A DNA stretch of 64,000 nucleotides from Flavobacterium sp. xlx-214 (GCF_013874595.1 NZ_CP059431.1:1054001-1118000); one strand, 5' to 3'. Positions 18,058 through 27,143 are shown, counted from the first letter of the stretch. Notes: a model not told the origin generated them from the sequence alone. Made by a program: numbers and translations.

Positions 18058-18611
18058 TGGCAGTGTTTTACGAACAAACTTACGAGAAAATTACTTCCAT
18101 TGAGCGCGGTACTTATGAAGAATGTATTTTTAAAAATTGCGACTTTTCAGAAGCTTATTTAAACGGATATACTTTTGAGAATTGCACTTTTATTGATTGT
18201 AATTTAGCAAATGCCAATGTGCAAAACAGTATGTTTCAAAAGGTTTCTTTTGATCGATGTAAGTTATTAGGGATTCATTTTAATAAAGCGAATTTATTTT
18301 TGTTTGAAGTTTTTTTTGAAGAATGCCAATTGAATTTTTCATCGTTTAACAACTGCAACCTTAAAAATACTACATTTAATAGTTGTCAATTAGAAAGCGT
18401 TGATTTTAGTAACAGTGATTTGTCGGGTGTATACTTAAATAATTGCGATTTAAAAAATGCCGTTTTTGATGCTACTAACTTAGAAAAAGCCGATTTTACA
18501 ACCGCTTATAATTTTGACATCAGCCCAGAGCACAACAAACTAAAACAAGCAAAATTTAGTTTAGAAGGTTTACCCGGACTTTTATCTTATTATAAAATTA
18601 TTGTAAAATAA
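18057..18611 (+). CDS. pentapeptide-repeat protein, Qnr/McbG-like
   Basis: 184 residues of about 30 pentapeptide repeats of the A/C-[D/N]-[L/F]-x-x type, forming a right-handed quadrilateral beta helix. Repeats run from about residue 20 to 152. The C-terminal N-F-D-I-S-P-E-H-N-K...A-K-F-S-L-E-G-L-P-G-L-L helix closely resembles the dimerisation tail of Qnr and McbG DNA-mimic proteins that protect gyrase from quinolones or microcin B17. Whether this one protects gyrase is not known; chromosomal copies are common. The number of Cys at repeat positions is high. Translationally coupled to the RlmI-like gene. Confidence 0.88.
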   Translation: MAVFYEQTYEKITSIERGTYEECIFKNCDFSEAYLNGYTFENCTFIDCNLANANVQNSMFQKVSFDRCKLLGIHFNKANLFLFEVFFEECQLNFSSFNNCNLKNTTFNSCQLESVDFSNSDLSGVYLNNCDLKNAVFDATNLEKADFTTAYNFDISPEHNKLKQAKFSLEGLPGLLSYYKIIVK

Positions 18612-18612
18612 C

Positions 18613-18642
18613 TTGCGTATTTAAAAAATATTGTTACATTTG
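18613..18642 (+). promoter_or_regulatory. Bacteroidota-type promoter for the 18668 lipoprotein
   Basis: TTG at 18613-18615 and TACATTTG at 18635-18642 with a 19-base spacer: an exact match to the flavobacterial -33/-7 consensus, 26 bases before the ATG. Confidence 0.75.
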
Positions 18643-18667
18643 ATTAACAAATTAAAATAAATTGTAT

Positions 18668-19084
18668 ATGAAAAAATTAGTTTTATCAGCATTATTCGCT
18701 TCAAGTATGTTAGTAGTATCTTGTAATAAAAAAGAACCAGTTGTAGAAGAACAAACAACAACTGAAACAACTACAACTACGGATCCGGTTACTGAAACAG
18801 AAACTACAACTACTACAACAGAAACTACATTAGAAGTTCCAAAATTTAGTTCTCCAGAAGTACAAAAATATGCAGAGGAATATACTGCATTTGTAAAAGA
18901 TCAAGTTGCTGCAGTAAAATCTGGGGATGCTGCAAAAGTAACAGAACTTCAAGCGAAAGCAGCTGAATGGGCTAAAAAAGGACAAGAAGCTATGGCAAAA
19001 TTTACGCCAGAAGACACAAAATTATGGGCTGATTACTCTACAAAGTTAGGTGAACAACTTCAATCAGCTGCAACAGTAAAATAA
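18668..19084 (+). CDS. hypothetical lipoprotein, Thr-rich
   Basis: 138 residues. Signal KKLVLSALFASSMLVVSC with lipobox V-V-S-C, lipidated Cys at about residue 19. A 45-residue stretch of Glu and Thr (tandem TTT/ETE runs) follows and acts as a flexible linker. The C-terminal 85 residues are an Ala/Lys/Glu-rich helical domain (YAEEYTAFVKDQVAAVKSGD) probably forming a coiled coil. The strong upstream promoter and own terminator suggest a highly expressed small lipoprotein. A related design is seen in the lipoprotein at 30596-31117 (poly-Thr/Glu linker). Confidence 0.8.
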   Translation: MKKLVLSALFASSMLVVSCNKKEPVVEEQTTTETTTTTDPVTETETTTTTTETTLEVPKFSSPEVQKYAEEYTAFVKDQVAAVKSGDAAKVTELQAKAAEWAKKGQEAMAKFTPEDTKLWADYSTKLGEQLQSAATVK

Positions 19085-19108
19085 TATTAATTTTAAAAAT
19101 TAATGAGA

Positions 19109-19138
19109 AGACAGAGCGAAAGCTCTGTCTTTTTTTTG
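19109..19138 (+). terminator. Rho-independent terminator
   Basis: Perfect stem AGACAGAGC / GCTCTGTCT, GAAA tetraloop, T8 tail. Confidence 0.93.
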
Positions 19139-19309
19139 CAACTGAATAGATGAAATAATTTGCCTATCCTAAACGGTTTGAGATTTGCGAAGCGTTGGGA
19201 AATCGAAAATAAAAATCAATTTATTTCAAACAAAATACTAGGTGCATAGCCGTGACTCGTTATAACCGTTAGTTATGCAAATTAAATTCAAAATTAAATA
19301 GATATACAA

Positions 19310-19810
19310 ATGAACTTTTCAACACCACGTTTAATCATAACACCATTTACTGAAAATCATGCAAATGCTTTTTTAGATTTTTACAATAAGGATTTGGTTA
19401 TGAAGTTCATTGGTAACGGTTGTTTTAATTGGACAAAAGAGCAGCTTTTATTTAAAATTCAAAAATTGTTTACAGATGAATTGTTTGGTATTCATGCAAT
19501 ACAACTTGCAGAATCAAAAGAAATAATTGGCGAGTTTTCGGTTTTTAAAATAGCTGAAGAAACAGATAAAGTAGAAATCGGTTACATTATAAATGATCAA
19601 TATTGGAATAAAGGGTACGCAACAGATTTATTAAAAGGATTTTTAACTTCACAGCAAAATCAAAATACAATTAAAACTGTTATAGCGCGTGTAGATTCCG
19701 AAAACAAAGCATCAATACATATTTGCAAATCGTTAGGTTTTATACTTACAGATACAAAAGTTGTAAATGATAAAACCCAGATTACTTTAGAATATTATTT
19801 TTCTATGTAG
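19310..19810 (+). CDS. GNAT acetyltransferase, RimJ/RimL-like
   Basis: 166 residues. Starts with F-S-T-P-R-L-I-I-T-P-F, the usual opening of RimJ/RimL-type (Acetyltransf_3) enzymes. The acetyl-CoA loop is represented by V-E-I-G-Y-I-I-N-D-Q-Y-W-N-K-G-Y-A-T-D-L-L (about 84-104) and the C-terminal part by N-K-A-S-I-H-I-C-K-S-L-G-F. Substrate unknown; family members acetylate protein N-termini or small amines. Single gene after 225 bases of intergenic DNA that contains no evident feature. Confidence 0.85.
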   Translation: MNFSTPRLIITPFTENHANAFLDFYNKDLVMKFIGNGCFNWTKEQLLFKIQKLFTDELFGIHAIQLAESKEIIGEFSVFKIAEETDKVEIGYIINDQYWNKGYATDLLKGFLTSQQNQNTIKTVIARVDSENKASIHICKSLGFILTDTKVVNDKTQITLEYYFSM

Positions 19811-19869
19811 TTATTACTAGAATAAATCAGTACTTTTTTATCTTAGATTATATTTGACAATTAACATTT

Positions 19870-20865
19870 ATGAAAACTAAAAACTATTTCATCTTACTTT
19901 TCTGCCTGATAAATTGTTTTACAGCTCAAAGCCAGTTAAGAGTTTTTTACGATGGATCAGATCCAAGTGAAAACTATTTTGACATTTCCGATTTGGCATT
20001 AAAACACAATGAAAAAATAAAAGAAAAGTTATTTGATGGGTTAGCTGAAAGATACAAAGTTAGAATGTTAGTGCAACCGTCGTTTGATGTAAAATATATT
20101 TTTCAAATCGATGAAATTCTTAAAGATTATCAGTTAGAAAAATATGTGGTTCGTTTTCATAAATTAAACTCACGCATACATTCTTTAGAAGATTACAATA
20201 AAGTTAAAGTTAAAAAATATGAAGCTTCTATGTGTGAAGATGATATCTTGCTATTAACAGAAGCTTTTGCTGTGGTTGTAGATAAAACTAGATACGAGAA
20301 AAATAATATGGATGTTTATGATGGAACAAATTACTTATTGAGTGTTTGGGATTATTATGGTTGGAGAAGTGGAAATGTGATAACTCCGAGAGATGCAGAA
20401 ATAAAGAGCCTAGTTGCTGTTGTAGAAAATTTAATAAAACAAACCCAAGCAAAACGAAATATAAAAATTTCCGATGCAGATAGAAATATACTTGATCAAA
20501 TCATCAGTAAATCTCAAAAGCATTCCACTTCTACAGATTATGAACTCGTAAGTAGAATGATGAAAGTTATTGAAGACAACGAAAGTGAGTATTGTTCAAA
20601 ATTAACTGATAATAATGCAGAATATGTAGGAAGTTCGCTTAACAATATAAAAAATACAGCAACTAAAAATTTAGCATATAATCAATTTAATAAACAAGAA
20701 TTAAAAAAACTTATAGAATCTGTTTTAGAAGAGTTTATATCATTTAACACTTTTTCAGAAGAAGATAAACGGGGAATTATTTTTTCAGAATCGGATATTA
20801 AATTAGAAAAAGAAGAAAATATTAAAAACAATATTTTTCAACTTATTCTAAATGAGTTTGATTAA
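19870..20865 (+). CDS. hypothetical secreted protein
   Basis: 331 residues, function not recognised. Signal peptide KNYFILLFCLINCFTAQSQ with cleavage after about residue 21. The mature protein is hydrophilic with mixed helix and strand, no transmembrane segments and no known catalytic motif. A TATATTTG -7-like box at 19849-19856 is properly placed, but no good -33 element is seen. Convergent with the CAT-like gene, and the 16-base gap has no clear terminator. Confidence 0.7.
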   Translation: MKTKNYFILLFCLINCFTAQSQLRVFYDGSDPSENYFDISDLALKHNEKIKEKLFDGLAERYKVRMLVQPSFDVKYIFQIDEILKDYQLEKYVVRFHKLNSRIHSLEDYNKVKVKKYEASMCEDDILLLTEAFAVVVDKTRYEKNNMDVYDGTNYLLSVWDYYGWRSGNVITPRDAEIKSLVAVVENLIKQTQAKRNIKISDADRNILDQIISKSQKHSTSTDYELVSRMMKVIEDNESEYCSKLTDNNAEYVGSSLNNIKNTATKNLAYNQFNKQELKKLIESVLEEFISFNTFSEEDKRGIIFSESDIKLEKEENIKNNIFQLILNEFD

Positions 20866-20881
20866 CATTATAATAAAAAAT

Positions 20882-21508
20882 CTATTCATTCAATATGTTT
20901 TGAAAAGCATCAAAAAATTTTGCCATATCAATACCATCTACTAAAGCATGATGTGCAAAAAGAGCAACATTGAATGTTTTTTTACCCTTTTTTTCAATCA
21001 TTTTACCAATAGATACTTTTGGGCAACTATCTGGATAACTAAAACTACGTGCGTGTGATAGCGATGTAAAATTTACCCACGGAATGGCAGAAAAATGAAT
21101 GATATTTTCGCCATAATCGTCTTTTGTAAGCAACGTATCGGTTTGTTTTACTCGATTAATTTCTTGCTGAAGAGCTTCGTTGAAAATCGCCAAATCATCG
21201 TGATAAATAACATGCGAAAAACCAAAGGTTTCATCTTCCTTCATTACCGTTGACGATGCATCAATACGATTGTGTTCAAAAACTTTTCCGTTATCAATTC
21301 GTAATTTAAAAGCAGGCAGTTGATTCATTGCTTTTAACGTTGCGTGTAAATAGTAAGTAGAGAATGAAATATTAAGCGCTTTTGCTTTTTTATAAGCTTG
21401 GGTAACATCAACTTCTACAGTAATACCATAAAAAGGTTCTTCCATTGCCGAGAAAAACTCAAAATGACTTTTACGTTTCCAAGTTTCTATGTTGATTTCT
21501 TTTTTCAT
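20882..21508 (-). CDS. chloramphenicol acetyltransferase-like (CatA superfamily) O-acetyltransferase
   Basis: 208 residues. CATs are trimers that move acetyl from acetyl-CoA to a hydroxyl. The active-site motif H-H-A-L-V-D-G is intact at 196-202 (second His catalytic), and the A-I-P-W-V-N-F-T strand (150-157) and early W-K-R-K-S-H-F-E-F-F segment (10-19) are all CAT landmarks. Slightly shorter than classical CAT (about 213-219). Many Bacteroidota carry chromosomal relatives that do not give resistance, so chloramphenicol may not be the substrate. The start overlaps the upstream HAD gene by 4 bases. Confidence 0.82.
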   Translation of the reverse strand: MKKEINIETWKRKSHFEFFSAMEEPFYGITVEVDVTQAYKKAKALNISFSTYYLHATLKAMNQLPAFKLRIDNGKVFEHNRIDASSTVMKEDETFGFSHVIYHDDLAIFNEALQQEINRVKQTDTLLTKDDYGENIIHFSAIPWVNFTSLSHARSFSYPDSCPKVSIGKMIEKKGKKTFNVALFAHHALVDGIDMAKFFDAFQNILNE

Positions 21509-22200
21509 AAATCTAATAATTCAATAATATCGCTTGCTTTTTCAGCAGTATAAAAATGGTTGTGAATAATTTCGTGATCAATGCGTTCGTGTGCCCAAGT
21601 GGTATGAAAAGGCACGTGAACAGCTGTCCCGCCAATGTTTAAAACAGGCAAAACATCCGATTTTAACGAATTACCAATCATTAAAAACTCGTGTGGTTCA
21701 ACCTCTAAACGTTTTAATAGCTTTTCATAATCCAACTCTTCTTTTTCGCTCATTACTTCTATATGATGAAAAAAAGGTCCCAGACCACTTAAATGCAGTT
21801 TTCTGTGCTGATCTTTTAAATCGCCTTTGGTTGCAACTACTAATTTATAGTGCTGATGCAATTGTTGTAAGGTTTCTTCAATACCATCTAATAAAACAAT
21901 AGGCTTTTGAAGCAATTCTTTTCCAATTTCAATAATTTTCTCCATTACTTTAGTCGAAACCGTATGGTTTGAAATAGAATAAGCCGTTTCAACCATCGAT
22001 AAAATATAGCCTTTAATACCGTAGCCATAAAGCGGCAAGTTGGTTATTTGTGTTTGAAATAAAGCTTGCGATATACTTTGTTTTGATAAATAATCACTTA
22101 ATAAAGCACAAAATTTTTCTTCGGCTTCATCAAAATAAGGTTCGTTCACAAATAAGGTGTCATCGGCATCAAAAGCAATTACTTTAAATTTTGTATTCAT
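21505..22200 (-). CDS. HAD family hydrolase
   Basis: 231 residues from ATG 22200. Motif I F-D-A-D-D-T-L-F gives nucleophile D11 and acid D13; motif II is V-V-A-T-K-G-D (Thr), motif III a Lys near K-L-H-L-S-G-L-G, and motif IV G-N-S-L-K-S-D-V (acidic end). A phosphatase acting on an unknown small phosphate, with a C1-type helical cap. The ATG at 22221 would add seven residues that do not look like the family, so it was rejected. An exact TATCTTTG -7 box lies on the minus strand at 22219-22226. Operon with the CAT-like gene (4-base overlap). Confidence 0.88.
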   Translation of the reverse strand: MNTKFKVIAFDADDTLFVNEPYFDEAEEKFCALLSDYLSKQSISQALFQTQITNLPLYGYGIKGYILSMVETAYSISNHTVSTKVMEKIIEIGKELLQKPIVLLDGIEETLQQLHQHYKLVVATKGDLKDQHRKLHLSGLGPFFHHIEVMSEKEELDYEKLLKRLEVEPHEFLMIGNSLKSDVLPVLNIGGTAVHVPFHTTWAHERIDHEIIHNHFYTAEKASDIIELLDL

Positions 22201-22305
22201 AGCTGTAAAATATATTTGCAAAGATACAAGTTAATGCTATTTAGTTGATATAAGTTAAAATGGAATGTTGGTAAAATGATTTTTTGTATATTTAAAATAA
22301 AAATT

Positions 22306-22488
22306 ATGGCAAATATTGTAAAAGAAGAAATGAAGCAGCTAAACTATGAAGATGTTGCTGCTTTAGTAACAACAGGTGCTGCTGCGGGCATTGCAGTTAC
22401 CAAAATTACAGGGCATTCTAAAACATTAGGTGCTGTTGCAGGTGTTGGTTTAAGTTTGTTGTTTTATGGAATTGTGAAGCGTTTTTAG
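22306..22488 (+). CDS. small hypothetical membrane protein
   Basis: 60 residues from ATG 22306. N-terminal amphipathic part (ANIVKEEMKQLNYEDVAALV), then a Gly/Ala-rich hydrophobic stretch (T-T-G-A-A-A-G-I-A-V-T) and a second one (L-G-A-V-A-G-V-G-L-S-L-L-F-Y-G-I-V) ending in KRF. Looks like a two-helix membrane peptide. Function unknown. One base separates it from the next gene, so the two are probably co-transcribed. Confidence 0.6.
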   Translation: MANIVKEEMKQLNYEDVAALVTTGAAAGIAVTKITGHSKTLGAVAGVGLSLLFYGIVKRF

Positions 22489-22489
22489 C

Positions 22490-23146
22490 ATGAAAGCATT
22501 TATGCTATTAAGTGCTTTTTGTTTAGGATTGATGACATTTTTCTTAAATAATCATAGTAAGAAAACACCCGAAACAAATGAGATTTTTATAGACAGCTTA
22601 ACCATTGGAAATAAAGGTAAGAACATGGTTGATTTGAAGCATTTTTTAGATGCCGAAAGTTATGTTGAAATTAAATTTTTTAGCAAGAAAAAGAACCAGT
22701 GGATTCTAAAAAATAGTTACCGCTATGAAAAGGATTTTTTAATTTCATGCGATCCTGTATTAGAAGATTTAAACAACGATGGCTATTTAGATTTTACTTA
22801 TAAGTCAGACGTTGCGGCAAGAGGCGCCAATGAAGTGCGTAGGTTGTTTTTGTATAATAAAAAGACGGATGAACTGGTTTCTATGAAAAACTCAAACGAG
22901 TTTCCTAATTTAATGTACAACAAAAAACTAAAATGCCTTACTTCGCAAATGTTTCATGGTGGATCAACAACCGTTTTTCTTAAAATAGAGAAAGACAGCT
23001 TGCGTATGTTTGCTTCGGTTGATAATTCTGATGAGCAAGTAATAACCACGTACGATACTAAAGGAAATCCAACAGAAATTGGTCGAAAACCGATTGATCC
23101 AGATGAAATTTATGATCGATACGACAATTTCAATCCTGTAGAATAA
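22490..23146 (+). CDS. hypothetical secreted protein with FG-GAP-like repeat
   Basis: 218 residues. A hydrophobic N-terminal segment (MLLSAFCLGLMTFFL) is a signal peptide or anchor. The central D-L-N-N-D-G-Y-L-D-F-T-Y sequence is the calcium-binding loop of FG-GAP/XAC2610-like beta domains. No enzyme motif is seen. The start codon lies one base after the preceding stop. Function unknown. Confidence 0.65.
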   Translation: MKAFMLLSAFCLGLMTFFLNNHSKKTPETNEIFIDSLTIGNKGKNMVDLKHFLDAESYVEIKFFSKKKNQWILKNSYRYEKDFLISCDPVLEDLNNDGYLDFTYKSDVAARGANEVRRLFLYNKKTDELVSMKNSNEFPNLMYNKKLKCLTSQMFHGGSTTVFLKIEKDSLRMFASVDNSDEQVITTYDTKGNPTEIGRKPIDPDEIYDRYDNFNPVE

Positions 23147-23232
23147 GCAAATAATTTAGCACTAGCCTATTTAACATATTAAGTTTCTATAACTTTTTAC
23201 TATTTTAGCACTTACAACTAAAACGATCTAAT

Positions 23233-24660
23233 TTGGAAAATTCGTCACAAGACAACACTTTAAAGCGTGGTTTGTCTAATAGGCATATACAATTAATTGC
23301 TTTAGGAGGTGCTATTGGTACAGGTTTATTCTTAGGAATTGGACCTGCTGCTGTTTTGGCTGGACCTTCGGTAATATTTGGTTACGCATTTGCAGGTATC
23401 ATTGCTTTTTTTATTATGCGCCAATTGGGTGAAATGGTGGTTGAAGAGCCTGTTTCGGGATCTTTCTCGCATTTTGCTTATAAATATTGGGGCTCTTTTG
23501 CAGGATATTCTTCAGGATGGAACTACTGGATTTTATATATTTTAGTTTCGATGTCTGAATTAACCGCTATTGGAATTTACGTACAATATTGGTGGCCCGA
23601 TATTCCTTTATGGGCATCAAGCACCTTTTTCTTTCTTGCCATAACCGCTTTAAACTTAGGTTCGGTAAAATTATTTGGCGAAGCCGAATTTTGGTTTTCC
23701 ATCATAAAAGTAGTAGCAATTGTTGCAATGATTGTTTTTGGAACCTACTTATTAGTTACAGGAACAGGTGGCGAGCAAGCAAGCATCAGTAATTTAACCA
23801 ATAACGGAGGTTTCTTCCCCAAAGGATGGTTTGAGAAAACAGCCGATGGTTACCAAGGATTGCTCTCTGTAATGGCCATTATTATGTTTTCGTTTGGAGG
23901 TTTAGAACTAATTGGAATTACTGCTGCTGAAGCCGAAAATCCAGAAAAAAACATTCCTAAAGCAACCAATCAGGTTATTTATAGAATCTTAATTTTTTAT
24001 GTAGGGGCGTTGATTATCTTATTTTCATTATCGCCTTGGGAAACCATAACTACCAAAACAAGTCCGTTTGTAACCGTATTTGATAATTTAAAAGGCATGC
24101 ATTTTAATTTGTTTGGCGCTGATGTTTCGGCAACCAACTTAATTGCCAATGCCTTAAACTTAATTGTACTTACTGCGGCTTTATCGGTTTATAATTCGTC
24201 GGTTTATAGTAACAGTCGTATGTTGTATGGTTTGGCAGAGCAGGGTAATGCGCCTAAGTTTTTAATGCATTTAAACAAAAGTGCTGTACCTACGCGTGCT
24301 ATTATCGTGTCGAGTTGTTTTGCGGGCTTATGTATCATCATTAATAAATTTGTACCCGAAGAAGCATTTAAAATATTAATGTCGTTGGTGGTTTCATGTT
24401 TAATCATCAATTGGATCATGATTTCTTATACACATCTCAAATTTCGAAAAGCAAAAGATGCCGAGGCTGTAAAAACCAAGTTTCCATCATTTTTATTTCC
24501 GTTGTCAAACTATATTTGTATTGCATTTTTACTGGCTATTTTAGTTATTATGAGCATTACAGGTATGCATGTATCAGTTATCTTAATTCCTATTTGGTTA
24601 ATCATACTGTTTATTACTTATAAACTTGTACAAAAGAATAAAGAGCAAAAATTAATGTAA
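23233..24660 (+). CDS. amino-acid permease (APC superfamily, AAT family)
   Basis: 475 residues, 12 predicted membrane helices. The N-terminal L-K-R-G-L-S-N-R-H-I-Q-L-I-A-L-G-G-A-I-G and the G-T-G-L-F-L-G-I-G substrate/Na+ loop are hallmarks of the AroP/CycA/LysP/ProY group, which import amino acids by proton symport. The exact amino acid cannot be told. The only start giving the full conserved N-terminus is TTG at 23233 (next in-frame ATG is about 65 codons later), so a TTG start is proposed. Single gene. Confidence 0.9.
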   Translation: MENSSQDNTLKRGLSNRHIQLIALGGAIGTGLFLGIGPAAVLAGPSVIFGYAFAGIIAFFIMRQLGEMVVEEPVSGSFSHFAYKYWGSFAGYSSGWNYWILYILVSMSELTAIGIYVQYWWPDIPLWASSTFFFLAITALNLGSVKLFGEAEFWFSIIKVVAIVAMIVFGTYLLVTGTGGEQASISNLTNNGGFFPKGWFEKTADGYQGLLSVMAIIMFSFGGLELIGITAAEAENPEKNIPKATNQVIYRILIFYVGALIILFSLSPWETITTKTSPFVTVFDNLKGMHFNLFGADVSATNLIANALNLIVLTAALSVYNSSVYSNSRMLYGLAEQGNAPKFLMHLNKSAVPTRAIIVSSCFAGLCIIINKFVPEEAFKILMSLVVSCLIINWIMISYTHLKFRKAKDAEAVKTKFPSFLFPLSNYICIAFLLAILVIMSITGMHVSVILIPIWLIILFITYKLVQKNKEQKLM

Positions 24661-24716
24661 ATTAAGGAGTTGAAAATGTGTTTTTAGTACATTTGAAAAG
24701 ATTAAAATTTAAAGAT

Positions 24717-24995
24717 ATGAACGTAATTCACGAACAATACGAAAACAAAGGTGCTTTTGTAGCGCAAGAAGATGGAAAGAATGCGGGCGAAATGACGTAT
24801 TCTAAAGCCGGTGATAAAATGATCATTATTGATCATACCGAAGTAGATCCTGCATTTGGTGGAAAAGGTGTTGGTAAAAAAATGGTATTAGCAGCTGTTG
24901 ATTTTGCAAGAGAACATCATATTAAAATTTTACCTCTATGTCCGTTTGCTAAAGCCGCTTTTGATAAAGATGAAAGCATTCAAGATGTACTTTAA
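24717..24995 (+). CDS. GNAT-like N-acetyltransferase, YjdJ type
   Basis: 92 residues from ATG 24717, close to the 90-100 of the small NATD1/YjdJ family. The CoA loop is V-D-P-A-F-G-G-K-G-V-G-K-K-M-V (about 45-59), and L-P-L-C-P-F-A-K-A-A-F is the conserved C-terminal signature. An earlier in-frame TTG/GTG region (24678) would add a segment outside the family. Substrate unknown. Ends in a terminator. Confidence 0.88.
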   Translation: MNVIHEQYENKGAFVAQEDGKNAGEMTYSKAGDKMIIIDHTEVDPAFGGKGVGKKMVLAAVDFAREHHIKILPLCPFAKAAFDKDESIQDVL

Positions 24996-25012
24996 AACCA
25001 TATAAATAAACG

Positions 25013-25040
25013 AAAGCAGTTCTTAGGAGCTGCTTTTTTT
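25013..25040 (+). terminator. Rho-independent terminator
   Basis: Stem AAAGCAG / CTGCTTT with a 10-nt loop and T-run, after the YjdJ-like gene. Confidence 0.75.
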
Positions 25041-25074
25041 GTTTAAAACCTTTATATTTATCAAAACTATCATT

Positions 25075-26175
25075 ATGAAAAAATATCTAATACTATTCCT
25101 AACTATAAGTGTTTTTTACAGTTGTAAACAAGAAAAGCAAACGGAGAAATCAATAGAGAAAACCTCATCATCAACATTAAAACTAGAACTTGCCGAAGCT
25201 CAAAAAATCATTGCACTGCCTTTGCATTGTTTAGAGGTTGAATATCCCAATAAGTTAGGACAAGTTTTAAAATCATCAGATGAATTAAAGTCGCCTAAAG
25301 AGTTGCGACCTATCTTTTATGGTTGTTTCGATTGGCATTCATCTGCACACGGATATTGGTCAGTTGTAAAGTTATGGAAACAGTTTCCTGAATTGAACAA
25401 CGATGGTAAAATAGAAGCGCTGTTAACCCGCGTTCTTACTCCTGAGAATGTTGCTGTTGAAGCCGCTTTCTTCAATCAAGAGCACAACAAAAACTTTGAG
25501 CGAACCTATGGATGGGCATGGTTTTTTAAATTACAAGAAGAATTATATACTTGGAAGGATAACCCGAAAGCGCAGCAATGGTACCAAACCTTAAAGCCTT
25601 TGGAAACTATTTTTTCGGAAAGATATCTAACCTATTTGCCTAAATTGAACTATCCCATTAGAACCGGAACGCATGATAATACCGCTTTTGGTATGGCGTT
25701 GAGTTTAGAATATGCCGAAACCGTTGGGAATACCCAACTAAAAGATGCTATTGTAGCTAAAGCAAAGGAATTGTTTATGAAAGATGTTAATTGCCCTATT
25801 ACCTACGAGCCAAGCGGACACGATTTTCTTTCGCCTTGTTTGCAAGAAGCTTGGTTAATGAGTAAAGTTTTAGATACTAAGGATTATAAAACCTGGTTAA
25901 ACGCTTTTTTACCGCAATTGTTTGATCAAAACTTTGATTTAGAAATAGGAAAGGTTTCCGATAGAACCGATGGGCATTTGGTACATTTAGATGGATTGAA
26001 CTTTAGTCGAGCTACTTGTTTGTTTCAAATTGCCAAAAAGTTACCAGAGCTACATCATTTAAAACCTGTTGCCGAAAAGCATTTTAACGCCGCTTTTCCT
26101 AACATCTCAAACGATGATTATATGGGAAGCCATTGGTTAGGAAGTTTTGCTTTGCAAGCTTTGGATGCGCAGTAA
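25075..26175 (+). CDS. DUF2891 family lipoprotein
   Basis: 366 residues. Lipoprotein signal KKYLILFLTISVFYSC (Cys about residue 17). The mature region matches DUF2891: F-Y-G-C-F-D-W-H-S-S-A-H-G-Y-W near 90-105, then Y-G-W-A-W-F-F-K-L, then R-T-G-T-H-D-N-T-A-F-G and P-S-G-H-D-F-L-S-P-C-L, a row of conserved His/Trp/Asp motifs resembling an alpha/alpha-toroid glycoside-processing fold. The reaction is unknown. Start set at ATG 25075, where the signal peptide begins. Confidence 0.85.
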   Translation: MKKYLILFLTISVFYSCKQEKQTEKSIEKTSSSTLKLELAEAQKIIALPLHCLEVEYPNKLGQVLKSSDELKSPKELRPIFYGCFDWHSSAHGYWSVVKLWKQFPELNNDGKIEALLTRVLTPENVAVEAAFFNQEHNKNFERTYGWAWFFKLQEELYTWKDNPKAQQWYQTLKPLETIFSERYLTYLPKLNYPIRTGTHDNTAFGMALSLEYAETVGNTQLKDAIVAKAKELFMKDVNCPITYEPSGHDFLSPCLQEAWLMSKVLDTKDYKTWLNAFLPQLFDQNFDLEIGKVSDRTDGHLVHLDGLNFSRATCLFQIAKKLPELHHLKPVAEKHFNAAFPNISNDDYMGSHWLGSFALQALDAQ

Positions 26176-26206
26176 GTTTTTTGTATAGAATTAGATATAT
26201 TTATTG

Positions 26207-27061
26207 ATGAAAACACTTTTAATATTATTACTATCAACAGCTTCATTTGCTCAGCAAACCTTTTCTGTAAAAGATCGAAGTACGGATGTTCCAATTGCTT
26301 ACACTTTTATTTACAATGAAGATAAAACCTTTAAAATTAATGCAGAAAGTGATGGAACTTTTCAAGTTCCAGATGATTATCTAAATGATATTTTTACATT
26401 TGAATCTGTGGGTTATGAATTAAAGCATTCAAAATTAGAAACGACAATTATTTTTTTAGAAGAAAGTTCTAATTTGCTTGACGAGTTAGTTATTATTCCA
26501 AAGTTGAATACTAAAGAAATTATGGTAGGTAATAAAATAATCAAAAAGTATTCAGATTTTGTTTTTGCTGAAGAGAATCCTTTTTCTGTAATGATCTTTG
26601 GAATAAAATGTAATGTAAATAAAGATGCTTATTCAAATGTGAAGAAAATTCATCTTAAAACAAAGTCAAATATTAATGATGCTAAATTTGAAATTAGAAT
26701 TTATGGAGCTGGAGATGATGGAAAACCGTCAGATTTACTTCATTATGAACCTATCTATGGAATCGCAAAAAAAGGAGTATCAACAACTATAGTTGATGTT
26801 CATGAACTTAATATTCAAATACCATCTGATGATTTTTTTGTTTTTTATAAACCACTCTATATTGAAAAAAATAGTTATATGTTGAAAGAACATGGTATTG
26901 AAAAAAAATATTACTATCCAAACATATTAATGAGTAGTGTTGATAGTAGTTTTATGTGGATGGGAATAAAAACGAAGAATGAACAGTTTTGGGATTCATA
27001 TCATCTTAAAGAAGATGGAGAGTATTTAAATTATCAAATAGAAGTGTTTTTAACCAATTAA
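26207..27061 (+). CDS. hypothetical secreted protein with carboxypeptidase-regulatory-like N-terminus
   Basis: 284 residues. Signal peptide KTLLILLLSTASFAQQ. Residues about 20-85 follow the CarboxypepD_reg-like pattern (F-S-V-K-D-R-S-T-D-V-P-I-A-Y-T...S-D-G-T-F), which in Bacteroidota often fronts TonB-dependent receptors. The rest (K-I-H-L-K-T-K-S...F-E-I-R-I-Y-G-A-G) is a beta-sandwich-like domain. No barrel is present, so it is a free envelope protein of unknown role. The codon before this ATG is TTG, which could also start translation. Confidence 0.75.
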   Translation: MKTLLILLLSTASFAQQTFSVKDRSTDVPIAYTFIYNEDKTFKINAESDGTFQVPDDYLNDIFTFESVGYELKHSKLETTIIFLEESSNLLDELVIIPKLNTKEIMVGNKIIKKYSDFVFAEENPFSVMIFGIKCNVNKDAYSNVKKIHLKTKSNINDAKFEIRIYGAGDDGKPSDLLHYEPIYGIAKKGVSTTIVDVHELNIQIPSDDFFVFYKPLYIEKNSYMLKEHGIEKKYYYPNILMSSVDSSFMWMGIKTKNEQFWDSYHLKEDGEYLNYQIEVFLTN

Positions 27062-27143
27062 AAACGCTAATCATTTAGTTTACTTTTTTTTATATCTATA
27101 TTTATTGTTATTCTATGTCTTCGCTAACGTCTTGATAGTATGG

